35,648 nucleotides of DNA from Actinomycetales bacterium. GTDB taxonomy: Bacteria; Actinomycetota; Actinomycetes; Actinomycetales; Kineosporiaceae. The stretch is from NCBI GenBank assembly GCA_012719445.1, contig JAAYAH010000009.1, forward strand, positions 1 through 35,648, given 5' to 3'. This document shows, one piece after another, positions 7,206 to 15,748 of the stretch. Both the position numbers and the translations under genes were made by a program. The notes under the pieces were generated by a model. It ran no database searches. It had not been told where the DNA came from and was given only the letters and a program-made list of their open reading frames with translations. Positions within the stretch are counted from its first letter, which is position 1; each line of letters starts with the position of its first letter.

Positions 7206-8687
7206 CTACTCGCTCGCCGCATCGAGCCGGACCTCCACCGCACGATCCCGCCCGCCCCTGCGGACGGTGAGGGTCACCCGGTCGCCGGGGACCTGAGCCC
7301 GGATGGCCACGATGAGCTCCTCCGGCGCCGAGACGGGCCGCCCCTCGAAGCGGGTGATGACGTCGCCCTCGCGGATCCCCGCCCGGTCGGCCGGGCCGCC
7401 CGCCTCCACCGGGTCACGCCCGTTGGAGCCCCGGCGCATCACCCGGACCCCCTCGCCCTCGTAGTCGGGGTCGAGCAGCACCCCGATCACCGGATGCCGG
7501 GCATGACCGGTCCTGATCAGCTCCTGGGCGGTGCGACGGGCCTGGACGCTGGGGATCGCGAACCCGAGGCCGATGTTCCCGGCGGAGTCCCGCGCCGAGC
7601 CCAGCGGGCTGGCGAAGGCGGAGGCGACCCCGATCACCCGACCCTCGGCGTCGACCAGCGGTCCTCCCGAGTTGCCCGGGTTGATCGCGGCGTCGGTCTG
7701 GATGGCGTTCATGTAGGAGGGCTCGTCGGCGTCCCCGCCCTGACCTGCCAGCACCGGCCGGTTCAGCGCGCTCACGATGCCGTAGGTCACGGTGCCCTGC
7801 AGCCCGAGCGGCGCCCCGACCGCGACGACGGGATCCCCGACCACGACGTCGTCGGAGTCACCGAGCGCGAGCACCCGCAGGTTGCGCCGGTCCACCTTGA
7901 CCACGGCGAGATCGTAGGACGGGTCCCTGCCCACCAGCCGGGCCTTCTCCCGCGACCCGTCCTGGAAGACCACCGTGATCGAGTTCCTGCCCGCGGCCTC
8001 GGCGACCACGTGGTTGTTGGTGAGCACGTACCCGTCGGCGTCGATGACGAACCCCGACCCCGCCGACGTCCCCTCCCGGCCGCGGATCCGCAGCGCGACG
8101 ACGCCGGGCAGGACGGCCCGGGCCACCCCGGCGACGCTCTCCCTCGGGCGCGGTCCCGGACCGTCCTCGACGGTGGACAGGGTGACCTCCGGGTCGTGGA
8201 GGGGGCCCTCGGACCTGCCGTGCAGCCACGCTCCGCTCACCCCACCGAGAAGCCCGGTGACCAGGCAGGACGTCACCAGGACGGCGGCGGAGCCCAGCCG
8301 GCCGCGACCGGTTCCGCCGCCCTGCCGGTCCGGGCCGCGCAGGTCCGGGACGGCCATGGGGTAGGAGACGTACCGGGCGTACGGGGTCGAGCCGTAGTGG
8401 GCCGCGGGGTACGGGTGCGCCGCTCCCGTCGCCGCCTGCTCCGGGAGGGCCGCCTCCTGCTCCGGGACAGTCGCCGCCTGTTCCGGGAGGGCCGCCTCCT
8501 CCGGCCGCGGTCCTGCCTGCTCGGAGGGCCGGACGACCGGATCGCCCGCCGGGGAGCCCCAGCCCCGGGTCGGGATCGGGTCGACGGGTGCCGGAGGCTG
8601 CGGCTCGGGGTACCCGGATGCCGGGAGCGGGACCGCGGGGTCAGGGATCGGCGCGCCCTCCGGCACGGTGCGGTCCTCACGATCCAT
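7206..8687 (-). CDS. htrA: HtrA/DegP-type membrane-anchored serine protease with PDZ domain
   Basis: Quality-control protease of the extracytoplasmic side. In the 493-residue protein, residues 1-125 are a Pro/Glu/Ala-rich cytoplasmic segment with a duplicated EAALPEQAAT unit, about 131-153 is a single membrane helix, and the trypsin-like domain carries His226 (TNNHVV), Asp259 (YDLAVVKVD) and Ser340 (NPGNSGGPL), a complete triad. A PDZ domain covers about 400-493 (GVLLDPDY...REGDVITRFEGRPV). The ATG at 8687 is chosen because AGGAGG stands 5 nt upstream; the frame stays open further 5' without a comparable site. Its place downstream of sigE, the anti-sigma factor and an RseB-like sensor matches mycobacterial htrA (Rv1223) and suggests that it belongs to the SigE envelope-stress response. 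Confidence 0.93.
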   Translation of the reverse strand: MDREDRTVPEGAPIPDPAVPLPASGYPEPQPPAPVDPIPTRGWGSPAGDPVVRPSEQAGPRPEEAALPEQAATVPEQEAALPEQAATGAAHPYPAAHYGSTPYARYVSYPMAVPDLRGPDRQGGGTGRGRLGSAAVLVTSCLVTGLLGGVSGAWLHGRSEGPLHDPEVTLSTVEDGPGPRPRESVAGVARAVLPGVVALRIRGREGTSAGSGFVIDADGYVLTNNHVVAEAAGRNSITVVFQDGSREKARLVGRDPSYDLAVVKVDRRNLRVLALGDSDDVVVGDPVVAVGAPLGLQGTVTYGIVSALNRPVLAGQGGDADEPSYMNAIQTDAAINPGNSGGPLVDAEGRVIGVASAFASPLGSARDSAGNIGLGFAIPSVQARRTAQELIRTGHARHPVIGVLLDPDYEGEGVRVMRRGSNGRDPVEAGGPADRAGIREGDVITRFEGRPVSAPEELIVAIRAQVPGDRVTLTVRRGGRDRAVEVRLDAASE

Positions 8688-8779
8688 CCGGACCTCCTGC
8701 TCGTCCGCGCGGGCACTCCGCCTCCCGGTTCCGGCCCGCTCGCGTCGGAACACTCTCACATCCGGCGCCGGACCACGCT

Positions 8780-8802
8780 CCCGGGCGGACGATCCGCCCG
8801 GG
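8780..8802 (-). terminator. Hairpin between rseB-like gene and htrA (attenuator or terminator)
   Basis: A perfect 10-bp GC stem with a 3-nt loop (CCGGGCGGA-CGA-TCCGCCCGG at its core) lies about 25 nt past the stop of the RseB-like gene and about 90 nt before htrA. There is no T-tract. It could reduce readthrough into htrA or protect the upstream mRNA. Confidence 0.4.
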
Positions 8803-8826
8803 CGGATTCGCGCCGGTCCTCCCGCG

Positions 8827-9813
8827 TCAGAGCCCCGGGAGCAGCTCGACGACCTCGCGCAGCCCTCGGCCGAGGGCGGAGAGGAGGCCCTCGTCGCGCT
8901 CGGCCCGTCGGCCGGGGACGGCGGCCACCGCCTCTCGCAGCGTCTCCTCCGGTGCGTCGGAGACCACGGTCACCACCGTGTCCCCGTCCTGCCACACCAG
9001 GCGGACCGGCCAGCCGTCCCCGGAGTGGATCCGGAGACCGCCCCACACGCGCTCGCGGAACCCGGTGAGCCCCGCCTCCTCGAGCCGCCCCGGCTGGAGG
9101 AACACCGACAGGGTGGACAGCCCGTCCGTGTAGGTGAGGTGGACCGCCGGGGTGGACCGGACGGCGTCGGTGTACCGGGCGTCCACCAGGCGGAACCCCA
9201 CCGGGAGGTCGTCCCGGCACGGCCACCCGTCCCGGCGCAGCCGGTCGGCGTCCACCGCGACGGGAGCTGCCTCGCCCCCGAGCGGGGGGACGAGGGCCGG
9301 GACGAGCCCGGTCCGGCCGGTGACGTCGATCCGCACCAGCGCCCACACCCTGACCGTCCGCCCGGCGGGGTCGAGGAGCTCCCGCCGGAGCGCCAGTCCG
9401 GTCTCCCGGTCGATCCACAGCCGCCCGGCGACCCGACCGGCCCGCCGGGCCACCACGACGTCGGCGAGCCGCCCGGCGACCCAGCCGGTCCCGTCCGAGG
9501 TCAGCTCGAACCCCGCGACCAGCGCGGCGAGCGCTGCGGCTCCCCCGGCGGCACCGGTCCCGGCACCGGCTCCGACGGCGTCCCTGCTGACCTCGCGGAC
9601 CTGCGTCAGCGGGCCGGACTGGGTGAGGACACCGACCACCTGCGTGCCCCGGTAGGACAGCGTCCCCGCCGCCGCGGCCCGGTCGATGACGGCCAGCGCC
9701 CTCGGCTCGTCGGTACCGTCCCGGCCCGGATCGGCCCTGGCCACCGGGGCCACGAGGAGCAGGACGAGCGCCATCGGGACCGCGGTGTGGACGAGCGACC
9801 GCGGAGGGGTCAT
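8827..9813 (-). CDS. MucB/RseB-like envelope-stress sensor, secreted
   Basis: Probable extracytoplasmic partner of the anti-sigma factor. A signal peptide (about 1-27, ending ARA) is followed by an RseB-like lipid-binding fold that opens with ALAVIDRAAAAGTLSYRGTQVV, comparable to the NYRGTFVY start of proteobacterial MucB/RseB. A second domain contains HLTYTDGLSTLSVFLQPG, as in the MucB C-terminal domain. Its ATG overlaps the anti-sigma stop in ATGA, so the two are translationally coupled. In proteobacteria RseB binds RseA and shields it from proteolysis; the same role here is inferred. As I recall it, the mycobacterial operon goes directly from rseA to htrA, so this gene is an addition to that layout. 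Confidence 0.78.
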   Translation of the reverse strand: MTPPRSLVHTAVPMALVLLLVAPVARADPGRDGTDEPRALAVIDRAAAAGTLSYRGTQVVGVLTQSGPLTQVREVSRDAVGAGAGTGAAGGAAALAALVAGFELTSDGTGWVAGRLADVVVARRAGRVAGRLWIDRETGLALRRELLDPAGRTVRVWALVRIDVTGRTGLVPALVPPLGGEAAPVAVDADRLRRDGWPCRDDLPVGFRLVDARYTDAVRSTPAVHLTYTDGLSTLSVFLQPGRLEEAGLTGFRERVWGGLRIHSGDGWPVRLVWQDGDTVVTVVSDAPEETLREAVAAVPGRRAERDEGLLSALGRGLREVVELLPGL

Positions 9814-10361
9814 CGACCGGTCACCGGATCGACGACCGGCACCAGGGTCGGCCCACCCCCGAACGGCAGCGGGTCGGTGGTCGCGGAGTGCTCGGTGACG
9901 AACCGGGCGACCGGAGGCACCACGGCCGGCTCCGGCGCCCGCAGCCCGACCACTCCGGCGCCGATCAGGGACATCGTCCCGATCACGGCGGTGGTGAGCC
10001 TGCGCCTGGTCCGGCCGACCCGCCGGCTGCTGCCGGGGCGGCCGGAGGGACCGGGGTGCGCCGACCGGGCCGCCGGGGCGCCGTGGTGGGGGATCCCCCG
10101 GCCCGACGCGACGACCCCCGGCCGGACCTTGGCCTGCGGGAGCTGCGGACCGGAGCCGCCGATGAGCAGCAACCGGTGGATGAGCTCGGGATCCGGCGAG
10201 GGCGCCGGCAGGCGGACCAGCCGGGCCTTGGTCAGCCGTTCCCGCTCCACCGCCTGGAAGCAGTCCGAGCAGGAGACGACGTGCACGGTGGCCTGTTCGC
10301 AGGACTCAGGCGAGAGCTGGCCGTCCACGAGGGCGGCGACCCGGTCACCGAGGTGGGTCAC
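9810..10361 (-). CDS. rseA: Zinc-associated anti-sigma factor (RseA-like) of SigE
   Basis: Membrane-tethered inhibitor of the ECF sigma factor encoded just upstream. Seen in 183 residues: an N-terminal helix ([18 protein letters not shown]), the zinc-binding ZAS motif HxxxCxxC with His27, Cys31 and Cys34, a Gln/Pro-rich linker, one membrane helix near 120-140 ([19 protein letters not shown]) and a short outer tail. The GTG start forms a GTGA overlap with the sigE stop, so the two are made together. The frame is open upstream only as antisense or shadow of sigE. The ZAS motif suggests redox or phosphorylation control as described for mycobacterial RseA; this is inference. Confidence 0.88.
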   Translation of the reverse strand: MTHLGDRVAALVDGQLSPESCEQATVHVVSCSDCFQAVERERLTKARLVRLPAPSPDPELIHRLLLIGGSGPQLPQAKVRPGVVASGRGIPHHGAPAARSAHPGPSGRPGSSRRVGRTRRRLTTAVIGTMSLIGAGVVGLRAPEPAVVPPVARFVTEHSATTDPLPFGGGPTLVPVVDPVTGR

Positions 10362-11131
10362 CGCCTGCTGCCCTTCCTGCCCACGGAGGCCGGTGCCGAC
10401 GCCCCGTCGTCGGGAACCGGTACGGGGGCCCGCCGCGACGGGTCGCGGCGGTGCGCGAGCGCCTCGCGCAGCTGGGCCCGGCCGCGGTGGATCCGGGAGC
10501 GGACCGTTCCCAGCTTCACGTCGAGGGTCGCGGCGATCTCCTCGTAGGACAGGCCCTCGATGTCGCAGAGGACGACGGCGGCGCGGAAGTCCGGCGGGAG
10601 GGTCGCCAGCGCGGCCTGGACGTCGTGGTCGAGGTTGTTGTGCTCCCACGCCCGTTCCGGGCCCTCGTCCGTACCGGGCAGCCGGTTGTCGGCGTCGACG
10701 GGCAGGGAGTCGAACCGGATCCGCTGGCGGCGACGGACCTGGTCGAGGAAGAGGTTCGTGGTGATCCGATGCAGCCAGCCCTCGAACGTGCCGGGGGTGT
10801 ACGAGCCGAGCGAGCGGAACACCCGGACGAAGACCTCCTGGGTGAGGTCCTCCGCGTCGTGCCGGTTGCCGGTGAGCCGGTACGCGAGCCGGTACACCCG
10901 GGCACTGTGCTCCCGGACGACGTCCTCCCAGGACGGCGGGGACCAGGTGGCGTCGGCTTCGGGCTCGACGACGGTCGAGGCCTGCCCGCCACGGGCCGCG
11001 AGCGGCTCGGGCACATCCGCCACCGGAGAACCTCCAGACCGGCGCCGCGTCACCACGGGCCTTCGGCTGGCCGACCTCACCGGTCGACCCCAGGCGGGGG
11101 TGACCCCGAGGGGGATCGAGTAGGCCGACAC
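10358..11131 (-). CDS. sigE: ECF RNA polymerase sigma factor SigE
   Basis: Alternative sigma factor for envelope and heat stress. Region 2 ([16 protein letters not shown], then [18 protein letters not shown] and [16 protein letters not shown]) and region 4 ([34 protein letters not shown]) match Mycobacterium tuberculosis SigE almost word for word. The start is taken as GTG 11131, because GGGAGG lies 4 nt upstream; an ATG at 11143 and a further start at 11188 are in frame. The N-terminal 65 residues before region 2 are low in conservation, as in mycobacterial SigE. First gene of the operon to tatB and divergent from the O-methyltransferase, exactly as in Mycobacterium (Rv1220c/Rv1221). Confidence 0.93.
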   Translation of the reverse strand: MSAYSIPLGVTPAWGRPVRSASRRPVVTRRRSGGSPVADVPEPLAARGGQASTVVEPEADATWSPPSWEDVVREHSARVYRLAYRLTGNRHDAEDLTQEVFVRVFRSLGSYTPGTFEGWLHRITTNLFLDQVRRRQRIRFDSLPVDADNRLPGTDEGPERAWEHNNLDHDVQAALATLPPDFRAAVVLCDIEGLSYEEIAATLDVKLGTVRSRIHRGRAQLREALAHRRDPSRRAPVPVPDDGASAPASVGRKGSRR

Positions 11132-11214
11132 GTGTCCTCCCATGCTCACCGACTCGGGGCCCGCGTGCACTCCGGTCAACCCGACCATCGGAGGTCGGGT
11201 GGGCCCGGTGGGTG

Positions 11215-11241
11215 AACGCCCGCCGCCGCCGGGAGGTTCCC
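11215..11241 (-). promoter_or_regulatory. ECF-type promoter upstream of sigE (GGGAAC ... CGTT)
   Basis: Reading the minus strand, GGGAAC (11241-11236) is followed by 17 nt and CGTT (11218-11215), close to the GGAAC/CGTT pattern of SigE-group promoters. It would give a leader of about 75 nt before sigE. This fits autoregulation. The assignment rests on the two short boxes only. Confidence 0.5.
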
Positions 11242-11355
11242 GAACGCTCCGACGCGCCTCCGGCCGGTGGCGTTCCTCACCGGGCTGGAGCCTGCGGCAC
11301 CGGTCAGCACTAGGCTGGCGGCGTCCCGGCCGCGTACCCGGTACCGCATCGCGCG

Positions 11356-12030
11356 GTGACCGACGATCCCGAGGCCCGAGTCCGCAGGGAGGTCACCATC
11401 AGCGCTCCGTCGCCCGCCACCTGGGCCTACGCCGAGGGCTTCGTCCTCGAGGACGAGGCTCTCATCCGCGCCCGCGCCAGGGCGAGGGAACTCGGCTGCC
11501 CACCCGTGCACCAGGGCACCGGGGCACTGCTCACCGTGCTGACCTCCTCGCTGCGGGCGCGCGCCGTCGTCGAGATCGGCACCGGCGCCGGGGTGTCCGG
11601 GCTCTACCTGCTCCGCGGCATGCCCGAGGACGGAGTGCTCACCTCGATCGACGTCGAGGTGGAGAACCAGCGGGCAGCCCGGCTCGCGTTCACCGAGGCG
11701 GGGATCCGGACCAACCGGGCCCGGTTCATCCCCGGCCGGGCTCTCGACGTCCTCCCCCGGCTCGCCGACGCCGCCTACGACCTGGTCCTCGTCGACGCCG
11801 AGAAGACGGAGTACGACGCCTACGTCGAGCAGGCCGCCCGGCTGCTCCGGCCGGGCGGGATCCTCGCCGTCGACAACGCCCTGTGGCACAACCGGGTCGC
11901 CGACCCGGCGCAGCGCGACGAGCGCACGACCCTGATCCGGGAGACGAACAAGGCGGTGCGCGACCATCCGCGGATGCGCGCCGCGCTCCTGCCGTGCGGG
12001 GACGGCCTGCTGGTGGCGGTGGCCGACTGA
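11356..12030 (+). CDS. SAM-dependent O-methyltransferase (Rv1220c-like, CCoAOMT family)
   Basis: Small class I methyltransferase of the catechol/caffeoyl-CoA O-methyltransferase family; the substrate is unknown. Seen in 224 residues: [16 protein letters not shown] (SAM loop), [25 protein letters not shown] (metal-binding Asp) and [11 protein letters not shown], the family's second metal and substrate block. The divergent arrangement with sigE is conserved with Mycobacterium, where the neighbour Rv1220c is the same type. No ribosome binding site is visible before the GTG; TAGGCT at 11311 could be a -10 box with a leader of about 33 nt. A small gene follows 65 nt downstream. Confidence 0.88.
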   Translation: MTDDPEARVRREVTISAPSPATWAYAEGFVLEDEALIRARARARELGCPPVHQGTGALLTVLTSSLRARAVVEIGTGAGVSGLYLLRGMPEDGVLTSIDVEVENQRAARLAFTEAGIRTNRARFIPGRALDVLPRLADAAYDLVLVDAEKTEYDAYVEQAARLLRPGGILAVDNALWHNRVADPAQRDERTTLIRETNKAVRDHPRMRAALLPCGDGLLVAVAD

Positions 12031-12095
12031 GCGATCCCATCGACCCCAGACGTCCGCCGCCGCGCCGCCTGCTCCGCGGATCGGAGCGGCTGACC

Positions 12096-12404
12096 ATGCT
12101 CGTCGGCAGCCGCCTGCTCGTGGGGATCACCTACGTGGACGCCGACGGCGAGGTCCTCGGGCGGGAGCAGTTCTGCGGGCGGGTCGTCGAGGTGGGCGAG
12201 GGGGTCGTGGTCGTCGACCGTCCCGGCGAGCACGGGCCGGCGGTCCTGCCGGCGGACGAGGAGGCCTACGAGCCGGCACCGGCCGGCACCTACACCCTCG
12301 CCGGCACCGGCGAGGTGGTCGTCGACCCGGACTGGCTCACCACCTGGTCCGTGCTCATGGAGCCGGAGGACGGGCAGACCCTGGGAACCGGCCCCGAACC
12401 CTGA
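12096..12404 (+). CDS. Small conserved hypothetical protein
   Basis: 102 residues, all-beta in appearance: LLVGITYVDADGEVLGREQFCGRVVEVGEGVVVVDRP split over several strands, then VLPADEEAYEPA and TYTLAGTGEVVVDPDWLTTWSVL. The beta-rich, valine-heavy pattern recalls a small SH3/LSm-like barrel, but I do not recognise the family. GGAG lies 9 nt before the ATG. The frame is open far upstream, but that part is only a shadow of the methyltransferase. It is co-directional with the O-methyltransferase and converges on pepA with a 19-nt gap. Confidence 0.6.
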   Translation: MLVGSRLLVGITYVDADGEVLGREQFCGRVVEVGEGVVVVDRPGEHGPAVLPADEEAYEPAPAGTYTLAGTGEVVVDPDWLTTWSVLMEPEDGQTLGTGPEP

Positions 12405-12423
12405 TCCCGGTCGGCCCCCGGCC

Positions 12424-14094
12424 TCACTCCGGCGACGGTCCGCCGGGGCCCGACGCCCCGGACGGCCCTGTCTGGCCGAGACCCTCCAGCAGGCGCAGCA
12501 GCAGCCGGGCACCCCAGCCGGTCGCCCCCTTGACGATCTCGCGCTCGTCCTTGTCCGCCCGTGCCGTGCCCGCGATGTCCAGGTGCGCCCAACGGCGCCG
12601 TCCCGCGAACTCGCGCAGGAAGAGGGCAGCCGTGATCGACCCGCCGCCCAGCCGGGGGTTGCTCGCGACCTGCCGCAGGTCGGCGACCCCCGAGTCCAGC
12701 GACCGGCGGTAGTCCTCGACCAGCGGCATCCGCCAGACCCGCTCCCCGCTGGCCGCGGCGGCCTCCTCCAGCCGCAGGGCGAATGCGTCGTCGGTCGCGT
12801 ACAGGGCGGCGTGGCGCCTGCCCAGCCCGAGCGTCGCGGCCCCGGTGAGGGTCGCCACGTCGACCACGAGGTCCGGGTCGAGGACGGCGTCGGCGTAGGC
12901 GAGGGCGTCGGCGAGCACCAGCCGGCCCTCGGCGTCGGTGTTCGTCACCTCGACGGTCCGCCCGCCGTGGATCGTCACCACGTCGGCAGGCCGGAAGGAC
13001 GCCGCGCCGACGGCGTTCTCGGCCAGCGGCAGCAGCCCGACCACCCGGCGGCGGATCCCGAGCCGGCGGCACGCGGCCAGGACGGCGAGCACGACGGCGG
13101 ACCCGGTCATGTCGGTGCGCATGGGCACCATGGCCTCACGAGGCTTGATCGACAGTCCGCCGGTGTCGAAGGTGATCCCCTTGCCGACGAGGACGACCGG
13201 CCCCCTCGCCTCCGCACCGGCGTCCCCGCCCTGGTCCGGGCGGTAGTCCAGGCGGACCAGCCGGGGTTCGTGCACCGATCCGGAGCCGACGGCCAGCAGC
13301 CCGCCGAAGCCGTCGGCCGCGAGCCGGTCGGCGTCCCACACCTCGGCGGCCAGACCCTCCTCCGCCGCGAGCTCCAGCGCCCGCCGCACCATCCACGAGG
13401 GGTTCTTGACGTTGGCCGGCCACGCCGAGAGGTCGCGGGCCAGGACCGTCGCCCCGGCGTGGGCGACCCCGCGGGCCACCGCGTCCGCGGCGTGCCGACC
13501 CACCATGTCGGCCCTGGCGACGGGCGCCGCGTCGGCGCGGGAGGTGAGTCCGGAGGACGGCGGCTGGTACCCGCCGAGGACGAGCCCCTCGACGACGGCC
13601 CGGGTGTGCTCCGGCGTCCCGCCCGCGCCGAGGGTCGTCGCCACCGCCCGACGCCCGCGGCAGGCCCTGGCCAGGGCCGCCGCCGCGCCGCGGAGGTCAC
13701 CGGGGGTCCCGGAGCCCATGCCGACGAGCAGCAGCCGCCGGGGAGAGCCCTGCGGCGCCTGGACGGGGACCCGGACGATCTCGCCGACCCGGCCGGTCAC
13801 CCGTTCGGCCGCGGCGAGGGACTCCAGGTCGACCCCGTACCGGGTCAGCGCCTCGACGGTGCCGGGACCCGGCTCGACGGGGGCCCGCGCCGCGCTGCCC
13901 GCCGCGGCGCCGGCGACCACCGGGACGGCCAGGACCTCGACCTCGTCGGTCACGGTGTCGGTCGCGGTGGCTCCGGCCGGTGCCCCGGTGGGGACGACGT
14001 CGGTCACCGGCGCCGGGACCGGTGCGGAGCACGACGAGGCCGGAACCCCGTCCGGGACCGGTGCCGAGGACGGGGAGGAGGGACGTGGAGTCAC
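12424..14094 (-). CDS. pepA: Leucyl aminopeptidase, M17 family
   Basis: Cytosolic two-metal exopeptidase releasing N-terminal residues. The C-terminal catalytic domain shows VGKGITFDTGG (metal and catalytic Lys), MRTDMTGSA and the family signature NTDAEGRLVLADAL. The N-terminal macro-like domain is preceded by an Ala/Pro/Val-rich extension of about 60 residues, so the protein (556) is longer than the usual 500. The GTG at 14094 is preceded by TAACCT with a 7-nt gap and no Shine-Dalgarno, which suggests leaderless translation and decides this start over one 33 nt further upstream. Convergent with the small hypothetical gene. Confidence 0.93.
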   Translation of the reverse strand: MTPRPSSPSSAPVPDGVPASSCSAPVPAPVTDVVPTGAPAGATATDTVTDEVEVLAVPVVAGAAAGSAARAPVEPGPGTVEALTRYGVDLESLAAAERVTGRVGEIVRVPVQAPQGSPRRLLLVGMGSGTPGDLRGAAAALARACRGRRAVATTLGAGGTPEHTRAVVEGLVLGGYQPPSSGLTSRADAAPVARADMVGRHAADAVARGVAHAGATVLARDLSAWPANVKNPSWMVRRALELAAEEGLAAEVWDADRLAADGFGGLLAVGSGSVHEPRLVRLDYRPDQGGDAGAEARGPVVLVGKGITFDTGGLSIKPREAMVPMRTDMTGSAVVLAVLAACRRLGIRRRVVGLLPLAENAVGAASFRPADVVTIHGGRTVEVTNTDAEGRLVLADALAYADAVLDPDLVVDVATLTGAATLGLGRRHAALYATDDAFALRLEEAAAASGERVWRMPLVEDYRRSLDSGVADLRQVASNPRLGGGSITAALFLREFAGRRRWAHLDIAGTARADKDEREIVKGATGWGARLLLRLLEGLGQTGPSGASGPGGPSPE

Positions 14095-14101
14095 TCTGGG
14101 C

Positions 14102-14107
14102 AGGTTA
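14102..14107 (-). promoter_or_regulatory. -10 box TAACCT for leaderless pepA transcript
   Basis: On the minus strand TAACCT is followed by 7 nt and the GTG start of pepA. It fits the TANNNT pattern seen before several other genes here. Confidence 0.55.
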
Positions 14108-14113
14108 TCGCCG

Positions 14114-14139
14114 CCCCGGGCACACAACGGGGCCCGGGG
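14114..14139 (-). terminator. Hairpin after the DUF3117 gene
   Basis: An 8-bp GC stem, CCCCGGGC (14114-14121) pairing with GCCCGGGG (14132-14139), encloses a 10-nt loop. It lies about 60 nt beyond the DUF3117 stop and just upstream of the pepA -10 box, so it would separate the two transcripts. No T-run. Confidence 0.5.
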
Positions 14140-14199
14140 GCACGACCACCGAGTGCCTCCGGGCCCGGCTCCCCGACGTGACGCGTCGCGGAGGGCTGG

Positions 14200-14367
14200 T
14201 CAGCCTGCGACAGCTTTCAGGGCGTCGCCGAGTTCGCTCGCCTCGATGGCGGACATCTCCACGACCAACCGACCACCGCCCTCGAGCGGGACCCGCATCA
14301 CGATGCCCCGTCCCTCCTTGGTGACCTCCAGCGGGCCGTCGCCGGTCCTCGGCTTCATGGCCGCCAT
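14200..14367 (-). CDS. DUF3117 small conserved actinobacterial protein
   Basis: A 55-residue protein typical of nearly all actinobacteria (Rv1211-like): MAAMKPRTGDG, LEVTKEGRGIVMRVPLEGGG, then RLVVEMSAIEASELGDAL. Function unknown. The start at 14367 follows the family; an in-frame ATG at 14376 has the better-placed GAGG upstream and would add MAR. Placement next to tag and the DivIVA-like gene matches the mycobacterial order. A hairpin follows the stop and a -10-like GATAAT lies upstream at 14486-14481. Confidence 0.9.
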   Translation of the reverse strand: MAAMKPRTGDGPLEVTKEGRGIVMRVPLEGGGRLVVEMSAIEASELGDALKAVAG

Positions 14368-14671
14368 GCGCGCCATCCCCTTCCTCGTCACTGTCCACCC
14401 GTCTTCCGGACGCCGAGTGACGACGACCGGCCGCCAGCGCGAGCGCAGACCCCGCCTGGCCACGGAGTGTTATCCAGACCATTATCCCGTCCCGGGCTCG
14501 CCAGGGGAAACAGTCACCACCGGCTCACCCGCTTGACACACCGGCCTCGAGGTGGTCACGCCCCCGGTGCGCCGTCCCGAGCGGGACGGCGAGCCGTGCG
14601 GCGGCGGTTCCCGGGTACATCGTCCCGCGCGGAGCCCTCTGTCCCCGACCGGGCCGGGCATCGTGGGAGGT
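14368..14671. other. 304-bp intergenic region between DUF3117 gene and tag
   Basis: Contains a candidate minus-strand promoter for DUF3117: GATAAT at 14486-14481 with TTTCCC about 18 nt further upstream. A plus-strand TTGACA at 14533-14538 has no -10 partner at normal spacing. No small reading frame or RNA is supported. Confidence 0.45.
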
Positions 14672-15334
14672 TCAGGGCACGGGCGACACCGGGGGTCGCC
14701 GGCAGCTCCCCCTGGCGTAGCAGCCCTCGAGGTGGTCGTCGACCAGGCCGCAGGCCTGGAGGGCGGACTGGGCGGTGGTCGGGCCGACGAAGACGAACCC
14801 ACGGCGTCGCAGCTCCTTCGCCAGGGCGACGGCCTCGGGCGAGGAGCTGCGCAGGTCCGCGGGGGTCCGGGGAACCGGCCAGGTGGCGGGGGCGAAGGAC
14901 CAGACCAGGGTGTCGAGACCTCCCTCGACGGAGTCCCGGAGGGAGAGGACGGCGGCGGCGTTGGCGATGGTCGCGGCGATCTTCCTCCGGTTGCGCACGA
15001 TGCCGGGGTCGGCCAGGAGCCGCTCGACGTCGGCGCGGTCGAACCGGGCCACGGCCTCCGGGTCGAACCCGGCGAAGGCCCTCCGGAAGCTCTCCCGCTT
15101 GCGCAGGATGGTCAGCCAGGACAGCCCCGACTGGAAGGCCTCCAGGCTGATCCGCTCGTAGAGGGCGGCCTCGCCGTGCACCGGCAGCCCCCACTCCCGG
15201 TCGTGGTAGGCGGTGTAGTCCGGCGGCGCGTCGGCCCACCAGCAGCGGACCAGGCCGTCGGCACCGGTCAGGAGCCCCTCGCGACCGGGGACCGGTACGC
15301 CGGGACCGGGCGTCGGGACGTCCTCGGTGGCCAC
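14672..15334 (-). CDS. tag: DNA-3-methyladenine glycosylase I
   Basis: Removes 3-methyladenine from DNA in base-excision repair. Seen: an N-terminal zinc Cys (LVRCWW), YHDREWG with a zinc His, the catalytic region LYERISLEAFQSGLSW, the conserved FDPEAVA, and the C-terminal zinc pair in DDHLEGC (HxxxC). Length 220 is slightly above the usual 190 because of a Pro/Gly-rich leader before LVRCWW. The GTG at 15334 begins 4 nt after the stop of the upstream DivIVA-like gene; an ATG at 15382, inside that gene, is an alternative. Expected neighbours as in Rv1209-Rv1210. Confidence 0.92.
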   Translation of the reverse strand: MATEDVPTPGPGVPVPGREGLLTGADGLVRCWWADAPPDYTAYHDREWGLPVHGEAALYERISLEAFQSGLSWLTILRKRESFRRAFAGFDPEAVARFDRADVERLLADPGIVRNRRKIAATIANAAAVLSLRDSVEGGLDTLVWSFAPATWPVPRTPADLRSSSPEAVALAKELRRRGFVFVGPTTAQSALQACGLVDDHLEGCYARGSCRRPPVSPVP

Positions 15335-15338
15335 GGCC

Positions 15339-15722
15339 TCAGGCGATGCCGCCCGGCGCCGCCGGGGCCTGCTCGACGTCAACGCCCTGGTCGTCAGCGC
15401 CCTGGTCGTCAGCGCCCTGGTCGTCAGCGCCCTGGTCGGCGCCGTCCTCCCCGCCGCGCAACTCCGCCAACTCGGCGTCCCGCCGGTCCAGCTCCTCGCG
15501 CAGCCGGTCGAGGGCGGCGTCCACCTGGTCCATCCGGTAGCCGCGCAGGGCCGGGACGAACCGGAGGCCGTCGAGGTCGGCCCCGGTCACCGGACCCGGT
15601 GGGAGCTCACGCGGTGGGACGCTCGTCTCCGGGGCGTCGAACCCCGCGGCGATCCGCCCGCTGGCCACCGCGAAGACCAGCCCCAGCACGGCGAGGATGA
15701 GGAGGATGAAGAACAGGTTCAC
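15339..15722 (-). CDS. DivIVA-domain small membrane protein (Rv1209-like)
   Basis: 127 residues. The N-terminus is a membrane helix (VNLFFILLILAVLGLVFAVAS); after a Pro-rich linker comes the DivIVA-type motif LRGYRMDQVDAALDRLREELDRRDAEL, a short coiled coil. The tail carries GADDQ repeats caused by a 15-nt tandem repeat. Known: DivIVA/Wag31-like motifs bind the membrane and act at growth sites in actinobacteria; a role in cell-wall organisation is inferred. The GTG start lies 6 nt after CACGAT, a -10-like box. A much longer frame on this strand is antisense to folP and not real. Four nt ahead of tag and divergent from folP. Confidence 0.82.
   Translation of the reverse strand: MNLFFILLILAVLGLVFAVASGRIAAGFDAPETSVPPRELPPGPVTGADLDGLRFVPALRGYRMDQVDAALDRLREELDRRDAELAELRGGEDGADQGADDQGADDQGADDQGVDVEQAPAAPGGIA
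15386..15430. repeat. 15-nt tandem repeat, three perfect copies
   Basis: CCTGGTCGTCAGCGC repeats three times without change, followed by a partial fourth copy. It lies inside the DivIVA-like gene and encodes the five-residue unit GADDQ in its tail. The length may vary between strains without frame loss. Confidence 0.85.
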
Positions 15723-15748
15723 GCGCAGATCGTGCCACGTCTCCCCTG

